Shown here piece after piece: positions 38,066 to 51,071 of a stretch of 64,000 bases of DNA (positions are counted from its first letter, which is position 1; each line of letters opens with the position of its first letter). The notes under the pieces were generated by a model. It ran no database searches. It was not told where the DNA came from and worked only from the letters and a program-made list of their open reading frames with translations. The translations under genes were made by a program, and so were the position numbers. The DNA comes from Caenorhabditis remanei (lineage: Eukaryota; Nematoda; Chromadorea; Rhabditida; Rhabditidae). The DNA lies in contig NC_071331.1 of assembly GCF_010183535.1 (NCBI RefSeq), forward strand, positions 15,934,001 to 15,998,000. The letters are read 5' to 3'.

Positions 38066-38335
38066 GCGCAATCTTGATTCCCTTTTTGTTTACAAAGTTT
38101 TTATTGTTACTTTTTGTTGTTTCTCGTTATCTGTTATACAAGTTTTGTTATAATTTTCCGTTTCTTAAATAAGATTTTAAACAAAACCAGCAAGTTTATT
38201 GTATTCTTGAAGGTAAAACAGTAGAAATTTATTAGTTTCTGTTAAATAATTCATTTGAAAGATGAGTTGTCCCGCATTTCGTAATGAGATTCTTTAGTTT
38301 TTGAGGCTTTTCCTCTTCTGTAAGTATTCTGAATT

Positions 38336-41300
38336 CTAAATACAAGCACCATTTTTGACTAAAATGTTATCGATGGCAATTGATTTTGTCTCCATTGCAT
38401 TGTTGTAGAATAGTACAAAGATCTGAAATTAAGTAAGTGAGGATTGTTAGGTACTCGAGATAACTCACTTTTTCGGTACTTTGTACTTTAATTCTTGCTG
38501 ATATTCGGTTCCAAGAACGAGGTCCGATGGTTTGAGTCTGACATTTTCTCAAATTTTGGACACAGATTCGAACATCAATTTCATGAGATGGGTAGACGTC
38601 AATTGACATTTGAATTGGGCCGATCAATGAAGCTTTATAAAGAAGACCAGAATAGGATTTCGCATCGAGACGAGAGATTCCATAACGATTTTCTATAAAA
38701 TTAGATGAATTCTTTGAAATGTTTGAGATCAAAAAACAAACCATCTCCTCTCTTCATCGCAACACTTATATTATTGAAATGTCGACTCAACATCCTCAAA
38801 TCCGCCCATCCACATTTCGTATCTTTCTCGAAATTACAATTCGTTTCTTCACATTTAAATTTATTTCTCGGTCGATTCAAAACGATCACTTTTGCCGTTT
38901 CATCTTCTGTTTTCTCCTCGTTTTCTATATCCATCATCACAAATTTCGTTGTTGTCGAAGGCATTTCGGTTACTGTAGTTGTTGACGGAGGGAAATTTGT
39001 CTGGAAAATTAAAATTCAATGAGTAACAGAAGCATGTAGCAATACCATTGATGTCACATCATCAGCCAACACTCGATTCATTTCTACTTCTCTGGATACT
39101 GTAGTTGGTTGATCTACTATTCCTCCTTCAATTCTTTTCACTGGTGACCTTCTGACGTGGCAGATACATTTTTTGATGAGTGGATTCTCACGTTGACGGA
39201 GACATTTGGCAGATGATCTGGAAGTTTATTGGGTTTGTAATTAATCAGAAAACAAGTTTAATCTCACTCAGAAGCATCCAATGCTCTACACTTTTGTCTA
39301 CAGTATGCCAATCCAGGTCGTCCAACACACATTTTGGCAGTTGATGAATGGAATGTCGAATGGTGGGGTTTGTGTTCACATTCACCTGAAATTGAAGAAA
39401 TTGTTCACTAGAAGATAATGAGAGAAAAAAACTGAAATTTCGTTTTCGAAATATTCCTGATCTTTGTCAAACACCAAAAAGATTCACTCACCATCTTGAC
39501 ACATTCTATGCTGAACCATACGTGAATCTCCTTTATTTGGATTTATCAAACTGATTGGAAGACCTCCTGATTTTAGAGGAACCGTGCTCACATTCGTCTG
39601 GAAATATTCATAGTGTTTTCATCATTTAATCTCTCACTTACCGAATGAATGGTTTGTGATAAGTTCATAACTTTCTTCTGACATGGTTGATAATAGACAT
39701 TCAGATCATCAAGAAGTATCATTTCTCCAGCAGTTACATTCGAAAATCGAATCATTACCTTAAATATTATGAGATATCAGTGATCAGAGAAATCAGGAAA
39801 AATCACCTGAAAATGATTCGTTTCTGGAATCACTTCAATGATGAGAGCACCATCTTTTGCTTGTATTGGTGCACACATCGTGGTTTGCTTTTCTCTGAAA
39901 ATTTTCGTTATTTTCAAAACTTTGAAATCTGAATTTACTTGAAGCATAACTCCGCAATAACGGTAGGAGGTCTCCAGACTCTTGCTGTTACATTAACAGA
40001 ACTCGATGAGCAAATTCCATCGCAAGTTGAAATAGTCGCCCATGTGGCGCCTTGCTGACTAGTTCCCGCAACGAATTCGTCAACTGAAAATCAATTTTTC
40101 ATTCTAAACTATCATTAGACTCATTGAGAGACTCATTGAGAGACTGACCAGGTGATTCACTAGGACGGGGCAACCCATTTGGTCTTCCGAAATACCATTC
40201 AAATTCTCGAGAATATTGCCACGTACTACATACAGACGGATCTCGACAAGATAATGATGGCGGCTGGAACAAATACTTCAAATTTTGATATCAGATTCGA
40301 GGTTTTACCTTCGGGGAATCACAACTTTGAGGTAGCTGAGGAATGACGGTCAAATGAGAATGCTGCTGAACAACGAGTGTATGATATGGATGAACAGCAA
40401 ATTGTGGATTTGCACAAGCAATTGGAGACAAATGACAAGTACAAACGAATGACTGAATTCCGAAAAACGAGAGGAGTTGACCTGGAAAACATAAGATATA
40501 GTTAGTTTTAGAAGGAATATTTGTACCAGGTCTACTTCGACATCCACTTCCAATTCTCATTGGATATAATGCCACACAGCTTTTATCACATTCAGGATCG
40601 TATCCTTCTCGTTGACGGCAGACATCTTCTACTATGTCTGAAAACTGGAGTTCGTTTTCAGAGAACTTCGGGTGGTACACCGTTTTTTTTAAACTTTTTT
40701 AGATCTCTTTCATTTCAAAACCGTATTTTTATCAGATATTTTTATAACCTCTTCTAAATGTGTAGCTGGTAGTGAGACATCCCCAAATATGTGACCTTTC
40801 GACTTGTCATCATTTCCAATTCAACACCTTTTTCCCTATTTAAATCCAATTAAAACAGTCCCATTTTCACTGTTCTCCTCTCTCACAGCATGACTCTTTT
40901 CTGTTCATTCACTTTTTCACATTCCAAAAATGCATGCTAATCTGAGATTAGTGAAAACAGGAAGAAGAAGTCTATAGGGAACTATTCAAAAACTCCCCTC
41001 TTTTTCTCTCTCTCTTCTCCGGTTTATTCAGAAACAAAAACAGAGAAAATTTATGCAACAATACATACGCAAGATCTCGATGTGTCAATGTGAATCCTGT
41101 TTTTTTTTCTGTCTTTTGACACATTGGCATCATCTTCATAATTGACGAAAAGAAATGAGTGGACGATTCATAATTTATGCTGTTATCTCTTTCTTTTTTC
41201 TCTTTTTCGAGGAGACGGTTAGCCAAAAAAGATGCATAATAGCAGGGATGGACTAGCCGCTAATTTGGGAAAGAATGATTGATGAATGGACAGAAAATGA

Positions 41301-42547
41301 GAAAACGATCTACTTATACAGTAAGTGAAAAGAAGAGAAAAGGAGAAGAACGTGTTAAAAAAGAGAAAGGTGGAACTGATACTGTGTTCGAATAGTAATC
41401 GTTGTATTTTCGATATGCTTTATTGTCCTAAATAGACATTGTTATGCATAGTTTTGGATGTTTTGTTGTAGGAACAGTTTTCAAGAATGGCTACCGAATG
41501 AACATTTTCAGTCGTACGCGATCAGATTTCAAAAAGTTCGAAGAGACTCCAACATCTAAAATCTAGGCATTTTGAAATCGTTTACAGAATCTCTGCACTC
41601 GAGGAATCTCGACTTCAAAAAACAGACTTTGAAGTGTACCGGAATCATTAAAAATCAGCATGTTCTAGCTCTCTAAATCTCTCTAATGCTTCACGCTATC
41701 TAGTTTTCCCTCTAAAACTTATAGCCAATCTGACCCATATAATGATTTTCCTCTCTCTCTCTTTCTACAATGAGGTTCGAATACCACAACCATCAAGTTC
41801 ATAATAAAACGGCGGCGATTCGTCCGAGAGAGAAGTCAGACGACTTCCGAAACGAACAGTCAAAACTAACCACAAAATTAGCGAAAAGGGAAAGCGATCT
41901 CCCCCCGTCCCGTCCCGATCCTTTTCCTTTTTCCTCTCGTTTTCATGTACTTGTTATTATACACAACAACCAAATGACATTGAACATGTCCACAAAATGT
42001 TTCTATTTAGTTTGAAACACTTCACAGATATTCTTCCAATATTTACACACATGGATACCGGTTGTCAAGGATTTGAAAATCGTGTCCAGGGAGGGAAATT
42101 TGGGAATTCGAAGAGTGAGATACCGATTTCGAGAATCAGAGATCTGGGGAACTTATTGGAAAGTTAGAAACCGCAACTGGACTTACTATAAGAAACTGAG
42201 AAAGGTGACTAGAAAAACTGAAAATGAAAGTGAGAAGAATGTATCAGAAACAATTGAAAACAGTTAAACTTCAAGATTAAGAGGATTTTAATATTTGGAA
42301 ATTCTAAATTTTGGGGATTTTATGGGAACTTTCAACTACCAAAATATCGATAAAATGATTAGATTTTCAATAGAGTTATGCTTTACACAATACAGGATCT
42401 TCAATTAGATAAAATTTGGAAATTGTAAATTTCAAAACGTCACGTACCTTTAAGACAAACTTGTAATTGCTGTGGTTGTTGTGGTTGAGAGTTTCCAAAC
42501 TTTCCAAGTATGAAAATTGTTGAAAAAAGGAGAAACCAACGCTTCAT
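38336..42547 (-). CDS. Secreted protein with two MAM-like domains
   Basis: Minus strand, ATG 42547 to TAG 38336, in about eleven exons and about 560 residues. Residues 1-20 are a signal peptide (RWFLLFSTIFILGKFGNS). A 1.8-kb first intron leads to a Cys-rich segment (VCRQREGYDPECDKSCVALY). The first MAM-like domain ends MILLDDLNVYYQPC. A second Cys-rich spacer (ARCEHKPHH..., CLRQRENPLIKKCICH) and a Thr-rich linker follow. A second MAM-like domain starts FKCEETNCNFEKDTKCGWAD and ends SIAIDNILVKNGAC. The FE..xCGW start and LDD/IDN-x-x-C end are MAM hallmarks; such domains mediate extracellular adhesion. There is no transmembrane helix or GPI signal at the C-terminus. I cannot name an orthologue. 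The second MAM core is interrupted by two introns. Confidence 0.75.
40119..40142. repeat. Two-copy 12-bp tandem repeat
   Basis: ACTCATTGAGAG is repeated twice head to tail inside an intron of the MAM gene, a few bases from the 5' splice site. Confidence 0.75.
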
Positions 42548-43244
42548 GGCGTTAGAAATCTGAAATAAACGAAAAGTGAAAACTAGAAGATAACCATAAA
42601 GAATTGGGTGAAAATATGGTGAAAAGAAGCATAAAGCCATTCCAATTTCTCCCTTTTTCTTTCTTCCCGTGACAATCCTCGAGATGGCTAACCATCCCTC
42701 CTCTTCCCCTCCCATCTCCAGACTCCGCCCTCTTTTTTGGTGATTCTCGTCGATGACCTCGATGGAAAAGAAGAAGAAGAAGCAGACAGAAAACAGTGAC
42801 GGACGCAGAGAAATGAAAAGTAAAAAGACAAAAAAGTGCACGGATGACGGAAAATTTCACAGGAGGTGAAAGGGGTGAAATGGACGGTGCACTAATCGGA
42901 CCGGCTTATCGGATTTGACGGGTTCGGGAGTGATGAAAAAGTTGAAGGAAAAGTGAAAAAAGAGTAAGAAATTGAAGAGAGGAGGATATGGATCAGATGG
43001 AAGAATTCGAGGATTTGGAGAAGGTGAAAACGGTATTATTGAAGTGAAACTGAATGAGTCAGAAATTATTTTTCAAACGATTATCAGGAAAGGAGAATCC
43101 ATATAAATCAACTCTGAGGATAGTTTCCGGTTATTCAATTAAAATTATTCATAAACAAAAACTAAAAACAATATCGAGTCCGTTAAAGATAAAACTAAAA
43201 AAGAAGTTACAAAAAAGGAGTTTAGAATTCTCTTCAATTTGACC
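42548..43244. other. Intergenic region upstream of the MAM gene
   Basis: About 0.7 kb with a GA-rich + strand near 42940-43060 and no supportable gene. It presumably carries the MAM gene promoter. Confidence 0.45.
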
Positions 43245-43351
43245 TCATTTTTAGAAATGAGAACAGTGAAATTCGGTCGTCATGGCTCGTTACATTTCAC
43301 GTCATCTCTCTTCCCACTTAATGATTTCATTTTCTTCGAAAGATGCGACTG

Positions 43352-43684
43352 ATCATAGGGTTGAGATGACACAACACGGTAGAACTTTTGAGAAACTTTG
43401 TTTGCAATGAAGGTGGTTGAATAAGTTTAAGGAACGATGGACGTTTCCAGGAACATGAATTTGAAGATATTTTCGAGACATTAGTCAATAAAACAGAACA
43501 ATTTTCACATAAATCATTTATACGACTTGTAACTGAGCACAAAGAAGACGGTAAAGTTGACTATGGATTGTATTCAATCATAATGTTCTTTCGTCTTTTA
43601 GTATCCGAGTTCTGGAACATTGCCATCGAAAACGTCTTCTCTTTGTTATCATCCGGCAAGAGAACATAGTCGTAGGCGATACGA
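43352..43684 (+). pseudogene. Possible decayed exon, antisense to the MSP gene end
   Basis: In one + strand frame this reads protein-like text interrupted by two stops (TGA near 43367 and at 43418-43420), then stays open to TAG near 43684. The best piece lies between a CAG acceptor at 43448-43450 and a possible G|GTAAAG donor near 43551: EHEFEDIFETLVNKTEQFSH, then KSFIRLVTEHKED. Its composition (Phe, Glu, Thr, Lys alternation) looks more like real protein than most shadow frames. The last 120 bases overlap the HVA22-MSP coding region in antisense. I do not recognise the family, and it may be chance. Confidence 0.3.
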
Positions 43685-44981
43685 TCCTTCTGGTAATCAA
43701 CGTCATTCCAATCAAACTTCTGCACAGACACAGCCACAATTCTCATTTCTCCGACATTCAAAATACCGAAAGCTGGATTGGCCATGACACGTGGAACTGC
43801 ATTTCCTTTGACTGCATATGCAATACGATGATGACTGTTATTGGTGATTTTCATGTGATAAGTCAAGTTATCGTAATCGAATGGAGCATTGAAAACAAGT
43901 TTTTCAGTTGGTCGGAAGATCATATCGTTCAAATTGCTTCCAGGACTGATAGCTGAAATTAGATTATACTAAATTATTTAAGATGATAAATATACCATTG
44001 CGAGAATTGAAACCATCTGCCTCGGATTTCAAATTGTAAAATGAGTTGGATTGCATTGGATTCGGTCCACTCTTCAGGCGCTGAGAGCCACCAGCAAGAT
44101 CAGTACGACTTCTAGATGAAGGAAGTTTGGGTGCTGGATCAGCTGGAGCTGGAGTTGGTTCCGGAGCAGGTGCTGGAGGTGGTGGAGGAGCTTGTTCGAC
44201 CGGTGGTGGCGGTGGAGGTTGTTCAACTGGTTGCGGTGGAGGTGCTGGTTGCTCGACTGGAACCGGTACTGGAGCTGGAACCACAACAGGAGCCGGTGCT
44301 TGCTCAACAGGTTTTGGTTGTTCTTGTGCTGGTGGTGGAGGAAGTGGAGCAGCTGAAACAGCAGTCCTCGTAGATTGATTCGTTTTCGGAGCTGTGCGGT
44401 TGCTACGAGTCATTTCAGACACATTTTCACTGCTTTTCTGAAAACAGGCAGTTGATTTAACATAACTTATGAAGCATGAGATTCTGAATAACTCACCTGT
44501 GGTTTGAGTTGATCTTGAATGAGTTCGCTGATTCGCTTGTGCAAAACATATGGTGGAAGGTAGAGCAACACGAAAAGAGCCAACTTGAGAATGTAGTAGC
44601 ATGGAATCTTCTCCAAACTTCTATCCAAGACGGTGAGGGCTCCGAAAAGAGAAAAGTAGATGAAAAGGGAATCATCTGTTGGTTTTTCTGCCGGGAAAAC
44701 AAAAATGAGAAGGGCTGGAACGATGACGAGGAGTGAGTTGGCGAAGAAGTGGGCCTGAAATTACTCTGACTCGCAGCTACAAGTGAAAAAAAACTAACAT
44801 GATCACTGAATGCGAGAATGGCGAATAGGACTCCAGCGAGAACTTTGACAACCAGCTCCGCCTCCATTCCAGAAGCATCGACGATCTGTCCGATGAAACG
44901 GGCGGTGAAGTGCTTCTTGTTGTGAATCCGCTCACGGATCCATTCCAATGATTCACATTTGTCGCCACAGGTGTCCGACAT
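43561..44981 (-). CDS. REEP/HVA22 membrane domain fused to an MSP domain
   Basis: Four exons on the minus strand from ATG 44981 to TAG 43561, about 420 residues. Residues 35-135 resemble the TB2/DP1/HVA22 (REEP5) domain: hydrophobic segments VKVLAGVLFAILAFSDH, SLLVIVPALLIFVFP, FIYFSLFGALTVL and YYILKLALFVLLYLPP, with the intervening FPAEKPTDDSLF and LEKIPCYYILK. A Pro/Val/Glu/Ala-rich linker of about 90 residues (VEQPAPPPQPVEQPPPPPP) follows, then a C-terminal MSP domain (about 300-420) with KLVFNAPFDYDNLTYHMKIT, RIAYAVKGNA and GILNVGEMRIVAVSV. REEP domains bend tubular ER and MSP/VAP domains bind partners at membranes, so the protein probably scaffolds ER-contact complexes. C. elegans C36H8.1, next to inx-6, is to my memory an MSP-domain gene and would be the orthologue. 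Confidence 0.82.
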
Positions 44982-46628
44982 CTTGAGTGATGGAGTGATC
45001 GATTTCGTATCCGAGTAGGGAATAAACGATTTAAAGAATTCAGAAGTGATTTGATGGGAAGATACGGTAATTTGCACGTTTTGACACGTTCACCAGTTTA
45101 TTAGATCAGTTCGTTTCACGTTTAATATTCTAGTTCACGTAGAAAATGAGTTGTTTTTTCCCGAAATTTTTTTAATTGAAATACCTTGTAACAGTATCAG
45201 TAACCTTGAACTTTATATTCACATTTATCTCAACATTTTTATTTTCAGGTATTATTCATGTTGCTGCAAATCCGTCTTCAGTTCCAATACCGTCATCATA
45301 TGGCACTCCTCTTGTACGATAACCTTATATCAGAATCCAATTGAAGATCTTTGGAAAAGTGCTCATGTCCTTGCAAAAAGAAGAATCCATTATGTATGTG
45401 TTGGCCACTGTAATCCTTATTTACTCATTCCGAAGTCTTCCAATAAAAGACAATCGCGCACTGCATCAGTGGCATCGAAAGAAGGAGAGAGACTGAGCAA
45501 CACAATAATCTGTCCGTGTAATACAAAAAATACACACAAGTTCGATACAAACATAGATGTAGATACTCATCAAAAAGAAGAGAAAAGAAAAAGAAGAAGA
45601 AAGAAGAAGAATTTTTCCATCATTTCTCCTACTGTAATTACATCAAAAATGACCTCCCAGAATGTGAAGAAGAAGTCAATTTGAAGGCGAAAATCCTTTT
45701 AGTTCCAAATTATTTTTATGAGAGAAAAGAGCTCATTCTCTTTTTTACTATTTTCTTCACACTTTTTCAGTTGTTCAACTCGGACTCTTATAGTTTTGGC
45801 ATCGACATTTTTCTCGAGAGTTCATTTTTGTTTTTGAAGTTTAAATTTAATATCTTTGAATCGTCAACGAATCTATGGGCCGCCATAACATCTCATCTTA
45901 TAAGATTTCTATCAAGCTGACGAATCATATTTCCAAAGTGAGACTTCTGAGCTTTATGCCATCGATAGGATGAGGAGGTTTGAGAAGAGTCTGCATAACA
46001 AAGTAGTCAATTAGAAACATGAATTTCCTGTAAACACTCTACAAAAGTTGAGATTACCGAACGAACAACGACTGCATGACACTCTGTTCCAAATAAATTC
46101 AACGGAAGGGAAGGCAAGAGTCTTTATGCTTGATCTTCTGTAGAGTGACCATACAACGTAATTCAATACAATATCCGAGTTCATTTCCGTATTCCTCAAC
46201 TTTTCTTCAAACCGCCCATACCGTAAAGTACAGTTCCTCGCTTCGAATTGACCTTTCTCCCTACAGTTCTCGTTGAAAAAAATCTCAGGTTACCTGCTAG
46301 TCAATTGAAAAGAATCTGCGGGAGTTCATTGCTGTGTGAGCATCTTTCTTCTTTTCCAAACAGTGCATCCGTCCTTCTTCATTTTCTCTTATTTCTTCTA
46401 CAGCTTGTTCACACAGACAAGTACATACGTACACATAAAAATAAATACCCGAGTGGTGAAGATAGAGAGAGAGAGATGGTTGCCCGAATCCCCCACTCCA
46501 AATTGTATTGTTTCAATTTTCACCTTTTCTTTTTTTGAAAATATCTATTGATTTTGAGAAAAAGAGACTGTTTTCTGATACTCGATCAATTTCAGCACAT
46601 CTAGAAACATCGAGTTAAAACTCCAGCG
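44982..46628. other. Divergent promoter region with one orphan ORF
   Basis: 1.65 kb between the HVA22-MSP gene (-) and inx-6 (+). A 177-codon + strand frame (45151-45684) has an acceptor-like TTTTCAG at 45243-45249 and a basic, Lys-rich end, but no recognisable domain. It could be chance or a decayed gene. The rest is AT-rich promoter-like sequence. Confidence 0.45.
46617..46626 (+). promoter_or_regulatory. Probable trans-splice acceptor of inx-6
   Basis: TAAAACTCCAG is followed two bases later by ATG 46629. Confidence 0.5.
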
Positions 46629-48520
46629 ATGGCGTCGCAAGTTGGAGCGATCAACTCGGTGAATGCGCTCATTTCGAGGGTGTTCGTTCAGCCCAAGGGT
46701 GATTTGGTAAGTTGTTTTTGACTGGGTCTCTAACTACAGTAATCCTTTGAACAAATTGGTTTGGTACACAAAGAGGAACAAGGAACACAAAATAATTAGG
46801 TCAGGAAGGGAGAACGGCTTAAAATGAGTTAGCTCCGCCCCTTCACAGTCGTTTATTATTTTTGGATTCAAAAATAACCCGACATCCACATTTTATTTTC
46901 AGGCAGACCGTCTGAACTCCAGAATCACAGTCGTGATTCTTGCTGTCTCGTCTGGACTTCTCCTCTCATCACACTTCATTGGAGATCCAATTACCTGTTG
47001 GACACCAGCTCAATTCACAAAACAATGGTATCGATAACTTTTGAACTAATTCTAAATTTTTGAATTTCAGGGTCGATTTTGTGAATCAATATTGTTTTGT
47101 GCATGGTACCTACTTCGTGCCTCTCGACGAACAACTCTCGTTTGATGAGGGAGAAAGGTAATGAATTGAGAAATGGAAGACTAAACAAAAAATGATGAAT
47201 TCAGAAAGAAAGTAACAATCCAGTATTATCAGTGGGTGCCGTATGTCTTTGCTCTTCAAGCATTTCTGTTTTACATTCCGAGATTTGTATGGAAGTCGTT
47301 GATTGCTTACAGCGGTGAGTCTCGTATAATATCACTTGTTTGTTTAGAAACAACTGAGTATCGAACGTTTCAAAAAGTCACGTTTCCACTTCAATACTTG
47401 AAGATACTTTTCAGGTTACGATTTGGCCGCTGCCGTGAGATACGTGGATCGTTTCTGGAGTGCAATTCGAGACAAAGATGACACATTCAAGTCTCGTTTA
47501 GCCGTCTTCGAAGGACGTCCATCTGTTTATATCTGGGATGGAATTCGATTGGCTCGAAAGAAAAGAAGTCGAAATATGGCTCTCTTCTATACACTTTCGA
47601 CAGTTTGGCAAGCCATAAATGCGTGGATTCAGTTTTATATTCTCACTCAACTTCTCGACTCACCTCTTTATTCTGCTTGGGGTCCATCGATTCTTGGGGA
47701 CTTGATTCAAGGAAATGACTGGCAGACGACTGGTCACTTCCCAAGAGTTGTTCATTGTGATTTCAATAGAAGAAGACCTGCTAGTGTACAGGTGAGAGAT
47801 GAAATGAGGGTTGAAACGGGAGACAAGAATTCCACTGACCTGAACGAATCAGAACTGTGATTACCGGTACAAATCGGAACCGATCCACTCTGGAAACAAA
47901 AAATAAAAAAAGATTTTTCATTGTCTTTTCAAATTTAAAAACTTCTGAACAGTGGAATAGTTGAGACACACCATTCAAAAAATATCGTGTTAAAAAATGA
48001 CTCAGAGCAATAACTAAACTAATTTCAGATGGACACAGTTCTCTGTGTTTTGACTCTCAACATTTACTATGAAAAACTATTCATTTTCCTCTGGTTCTGG
48101 CTCGCTTTCGTCGCTGTTGTCTCCACTATCAACTCTGCCAGATGGGTCTATTACTTGTGTAACACTTCTAAGGTGGGCCACATTTTTTCTCGATTAATTT
48201 TTACAAATTTCATTACTTAGGCTCAAAAAATGATCCGTAACTATCTTGCAACTTCTCCAATAAAATCTCCAATCAGTGATGATCAATTCTTCGATGCACT
48301 TGGTCCAGACGGTCTGTTCATTATGGATCAAATGGCTCTCAATCTTGGAGATATTCCTGCTAGGTAAGAATTTGATTCTGTCTTTTACTAGCTGTTTCAA
48401 TCCAATTACTTCAGTTACTTGACGATTTCGATGCGAAACATTTGTCAAGATTTTATCGAATCCGACGAATACATTGACGATGAACGTACTCCATTTGTCA
48501 AATCGATCAAACACACATAA
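46629..48520 (+). CDS. inx-6: Innexin INX-6 (gap-junction subunit)
   Basis: Seven or so exons give about 390 residues ending ERTPFVKSIKHT. The start, MASQVGAINSVNALISRVFV, and the extracellular loop DPITCWTPAQFTKQW...NQYCF carry the innexin cysteines. YYQWVPYVFALQAFLFYIPR is the signature YQWV/P segment at the second membrane helix. Two more helices follow (FYTLSTVWQAINAWIQFYIL; LFIFLWFWLAFVAVVSTIN). The second loop has HFPRVVHCDF and VQMDTVLCVLTLNIYYEK. Innexins form electrical synapses; in C. elegans INX-6 acts in the pharynx and neurons and is the innexin whose channel structure is known. Similarity to the C. elegans protein, as I recall it, is very high over the whole length, so orthology is near certain. 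A four-to-ten-residue scatter of substitutions shows it is a different species. Confidence 0.95.
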
Positions 48521-51071
48521 AATTCATTTCACTTATAGAACTTCTACTTTTTATTTTTGGAAAATTTTCCTCAATTTTTCTCCGAATCCAAAGACAATGA
48601 AAACAAAAGAAAACCGATGATTGCTCCCTGAAAAGTTTTGAAATTGTGCCTTTCATTTACGAACTCTGTTTTTTGTTCTTTTCAAATAAATTGTTCCATT
48701 TTTCACTTTCTTAAAAATGATTTTGTCTTTAAAAGTGTCAGTAGAATAGACTATACCTTCAAACTTCACAATACAACACGAGTCCCTTTCCAATTTTTCG
48801 AAGAATCTTGTAAATTTCTTCTCCGAAAAGTTCTTGTTCCACTGTCACGACCTTACTTCTTCTTATTCTCGAAAAAGAACCAAGTACGTCAGTTTTCGTC
48901 TTCACGTCTTCAAGATGACATTCTGATGACTTCCTTCCCTTTCTTGTCTTCTTCAATTCTTGATTCTGAAAGCTCCCACAACCGAAAAAGAATTCATTCT
49001 GACACGGAAGATGGACAAGGACTTCTGGGATTTCACGTCATAAATCTTGACACGGCGGAGGCGTTTAAATGAAAAAACAAGTGTGAAAACTGAATTCTCG
49101 GGGGGAAAGAGGGGTTCTCGGTCAACTATTTCTTCTGTTCTCAACTTGGAAATAGCCGGATTGTTTTTTATCAAAGAAAAGTATTTCAAAGGAATTGAAA
49201 CGAAGAAAGTATCATGAGTTTCAGATTAGGATTATATAATTTCAATGAGTATTTCATTCAGTTCCGTGTCTCTATAAATCCCCGAAGGATGATGTTGGAA
49301 TTGGACATGAGGAAAATAACAGAAATCATCAAACTATACATATTTGAAATGTTTTTTCAGTGTCAGATAATCAATCGAAAATTGACAAATGATCACGAAA
49401 AATACTTCTCTAAATGACAGGTTTTTACTTTATTTATGACGTCTGAATGATGGAATATTCGTGTTTTGAATCCTCTCGAAAACCCATTCCAATTCTCAAT
49501 TTCTTTCCACTTTTCTCAGAATTTTCAAATTGTTTCATAACCTCAAAAATTTATTGGTAACTCGTCACTTCTTTTTAATCCAGTGGGTTGGTTTGATGTT
49601 ATTTTAATTCGCCTCGAGCATTTTTCGGTACATTTTCTCAAGATTATAATAGCTGAAAACATAACATTTTGGTCGGTTAACGTGTAGATCAACAACTTGT
49701 GATTTTGGGAAGATTTACGCAAGAAATGATCATTCAGTAGATCATAAACAACCTGAATAATGATTTTAAATGTTATCTTAATGATCAGAAAATGAAAAAA
49801 AGATTTCAGAAATCTCAGGATTCTGAATTATTCAAGTGTTGAGGGTGTTTCTTTTAAATGATTCAGTCTAAATTTCATTTCGAAAATCCGTTTGAAATTC
49901 TGTCTATCCAGTTTTATCTCACATGGATCACCTATTGAAATATATAACTGGAAAATGTGAATCTTTGAAATTCAGAATCTGTAAGTAGGCCCCACTGAAG
50001 AAAACTATCTGTCTGGTCTTTCCTCAAAACAAAAAAGCTGAAAATATGAATTTTTCATTTTCCAATAAACCAATTATTTCAAGTAAACATCTCATTTTAC
50101 ACGTATCAATCATGAATCACATTCTGAAAAACAAAACACAATTGATCTCGATTTCTAATCATTTCCAGTTATTCAAGTTCTCGAGACGAACACATCTTTT
50201 GTTCACTCAGTAATCTTGATATTTTATTTTAACTGACTCATTTGAATCTATTCAACATTGCTATTCAAAAAGGTCTAGAAATCGAGATGTTCGCATTCTG
50301 AATAGGTGAATAATGAGGTGAGACGGGAAATCATGAAAAAGATTCAATTTGAAAACAATTCAACCTGAAACCTGGAAAGTACACTTGGATACAGAAACCT
50401 CGACTAGAAATTGAAACCTTCGGAAGAGCAGTATTCATTTTGATGCAGTATTTTGAATATCTAAGTACAGTATCTTGGATATCTAATCTTCTGATTTAAT
50501 ACTCAATGTTAAGGGTCAAATGATTTTCGTAAACAGTTTTTGCAGAATTCTCAACTCTTCCCAGTGACGTCTTTCCGTGTCCTCAAAGTATTTTGAATGT
50601 CTCCCGAGACGCATAAAATCAAAAAATCTCGGGCGCCAAAGAGGTTGAAAAAGATTCCGAAGTTGTTTCATTTTCATCTTGTCAATAATTCATTTTGAAT
50701 ATTCGGGCGGACGCACGAAATGCTTTTATCTTACTCACACATAGAATATCCATTTGACTTTTGCTCTCAACTTAATCTTTATGTTTTGTTTCTTTTCCCA
50801 TTTAATCTCATTCAAATACTACGAAGATCTTCTTCCGAAAAGGGCATGAATTGACGCACAAGTAACACATTTTATTGCACATATCAACATGAAAACTTGA
50901 TTCAGCAAATTCTCAGGTTACCAAAAGAATGGATGAGTGTAATGTGATGAAATGGGAGGGCCAGAAATCTAGAAATCGATTGAAAAAGAAGGAAGTGAGC
51001 AGCAGATGGAGAAATCAAATAGATCAAAAAAGTGTGAGAAAAAGAATGAAATTTGTAGGGGGAAACATTGT
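48521..51071. other. Intergenic region between inx-6 and flp-9
   Basis: 2.5 kb between two converging genes. A 144-codon + strand frame at 48638-49072 and shadows opposite it show no recognisable motif. AT-rich throughout; I see no gene that I can support. Confidence 0.5.

Noticed and set aside
44116..44378. Gly/Ala/Val-rich + strand frames
   Set aside because: Antisense shadow of the Pro-rich linker of the HVA22-MSP gene.
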